Shown in pieces: positions 63,722 through 64,000 of a DNA stretch of 64,000 bases. Position numbers and translations under genes: made by a program. This DNA is from Burkholderia sp. OK233 (GTDB lineage Bacteria; Pseudomonadota; Gammaproteobacteria; Burkholderiales; Burkholderiaceae): assembly GCF_900230185.1 (NCBI RefSeq), contig NZ_OCSR01000002.1:3348001-3412000 (forward strand), written 5' to 3'. Each line of letters opens with the position of its first letter. The stretch's first letter is position 1. The notes under the pieces were generated by a model. The model had not been told where the DNA came from, did not search any database, and saw nothing but the letters and a program-made list of their open reading frames with translations.

Positions 63722-64000
63722 ATGGTGGCCAATCCTACCTTGCTGTTTCCGAACGGTGCTGAACAGGCCACTCCGGCGACCAGCGAAAGACTGCTCGCGG
63801 TCGAACACGTCAACCTCGAATACCGCACACGTGAACGGATCGTTCGCGCGACCCACGATGTGAGTTTCGACGTTTACGGCGGCGACCGCTTCGTCCTGCT
63901 GGGCCCCTCGGGTTGTGGCAAGTCGACGCTGCTCAAGGCCGTGGCCGGTTTCATCCAGCCGACGTCGGGCAGCATCTCGCTCGAAGGCGTTGCCGTGCGT
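63722..64000 (+). CDS. ABC transporter ATP-binding protein, NitT/TauT type, cut by the window edge
   Basis: The first 93 codons of an ATPase starting at ATG 63722. An N-terminal extension of about 22 residues (MVANPTLLFPNGAEQATPAT) precedes the first strand, and Walker A is LLGPSGCGKSTLLKAVAGF at about residues 62-80. It lies 70 bp after the binding-protein gene and belongs to the same importer; the permease presumably follows outside the window. Confidence 0.9.
   Translation, partial: MVANPTLLFPNGAEQATPATSERLLAVEHVNLEYRTRERIVRATHDVSFDVYGGDRFVLLGPSGCGKSTLLKAVAGFIQPTSGSISLEGVAVR

Overview
The window is GC-rich, densely coded DNA that looks like a Burkholderia or Paraburkholderia chromosome. 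That is an inference from gene content and order, codon use, a DUF3138 outer-membrane protein and a beta-proteobacterial leucine-degradation cluster with a TetR regulator. It is mostly metabolic and transport DNA with many LysR, MarR, TetR, PucR, Lrp and cupin-XRE regulators. No tRNA, rRNA or CRISPR array was seen.

Layout. 1-3367: LysR regulator, then an apparent operon of two tandem HAD hydrolases and an Lrp/AsnC regulator. 3465-10625: a catabolic island, with a PucR regulator and MHS-type transporter diverging from a GABA-type aminotransferase, a metal-dependent amidohydrolase and a COG0523 (CobW-like) GTPase. 10663-27244: a complete polyamine unit. The minus strand carries puuD, glutamylputrescine synthetase, putrescine aminotransferase, the potFGHI-type ABC importer, a DUF3138 barrel and two PuuB-like oxidases; the plus strand carries puuR, puuC and agmatinase. 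Agmatine gives putrescine, which leaves by the glutamylated route or by direct transamination towards GABA and succinate. 27275-39892: mixed genes (MFS/MarR pair, DedA-rhodanese fusion, AhpD-like protein, MFS, LysR, DUF899, GGDEF-EAL protein, HU, DAHP synthase, DUF72). 39948-42060: a dispersed palindromic repeat, one copy intact and a second split by an IS110-family element. 42067-48825: the liu leucine/isovalerate operon with a divergent TetR gene. 48835-53963: PhnD-like protein, DUF1488, a PNPOx-FNR-ferredoxin fusion, a GST and a LysR gene. 54022-60120: a sugar-type ABC importer whose binding-protein gene is broken by a complete IS4-family element. 60414-64000: an aliphatic-sulfonate or taurine-like uptake and TauD dioxygenase cluster, cut by the window end.

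The most notable observation is the IS110 element. Its 178-nt leader can fold into three stem-loops. The second holds two guide-like segments matching the two halves of the repeat in which the element sits (one identical to the left target, one complementary to the right target including the CT core). The third holds weaker matches to the element's own joined ends. This is the layout expected of an IS110 bridge RNA and can be read from this one locus because an unoccupied repeat copy lies about 0.4 kb away. Also notable are the exact 9-bp target duplication around the IS4-family element, a 38-bp palindromic operator before the MarR gene, a 15-bp tandem repeat inside a LysR gene, and hairpins flanking potF and the DUF3138 gene.
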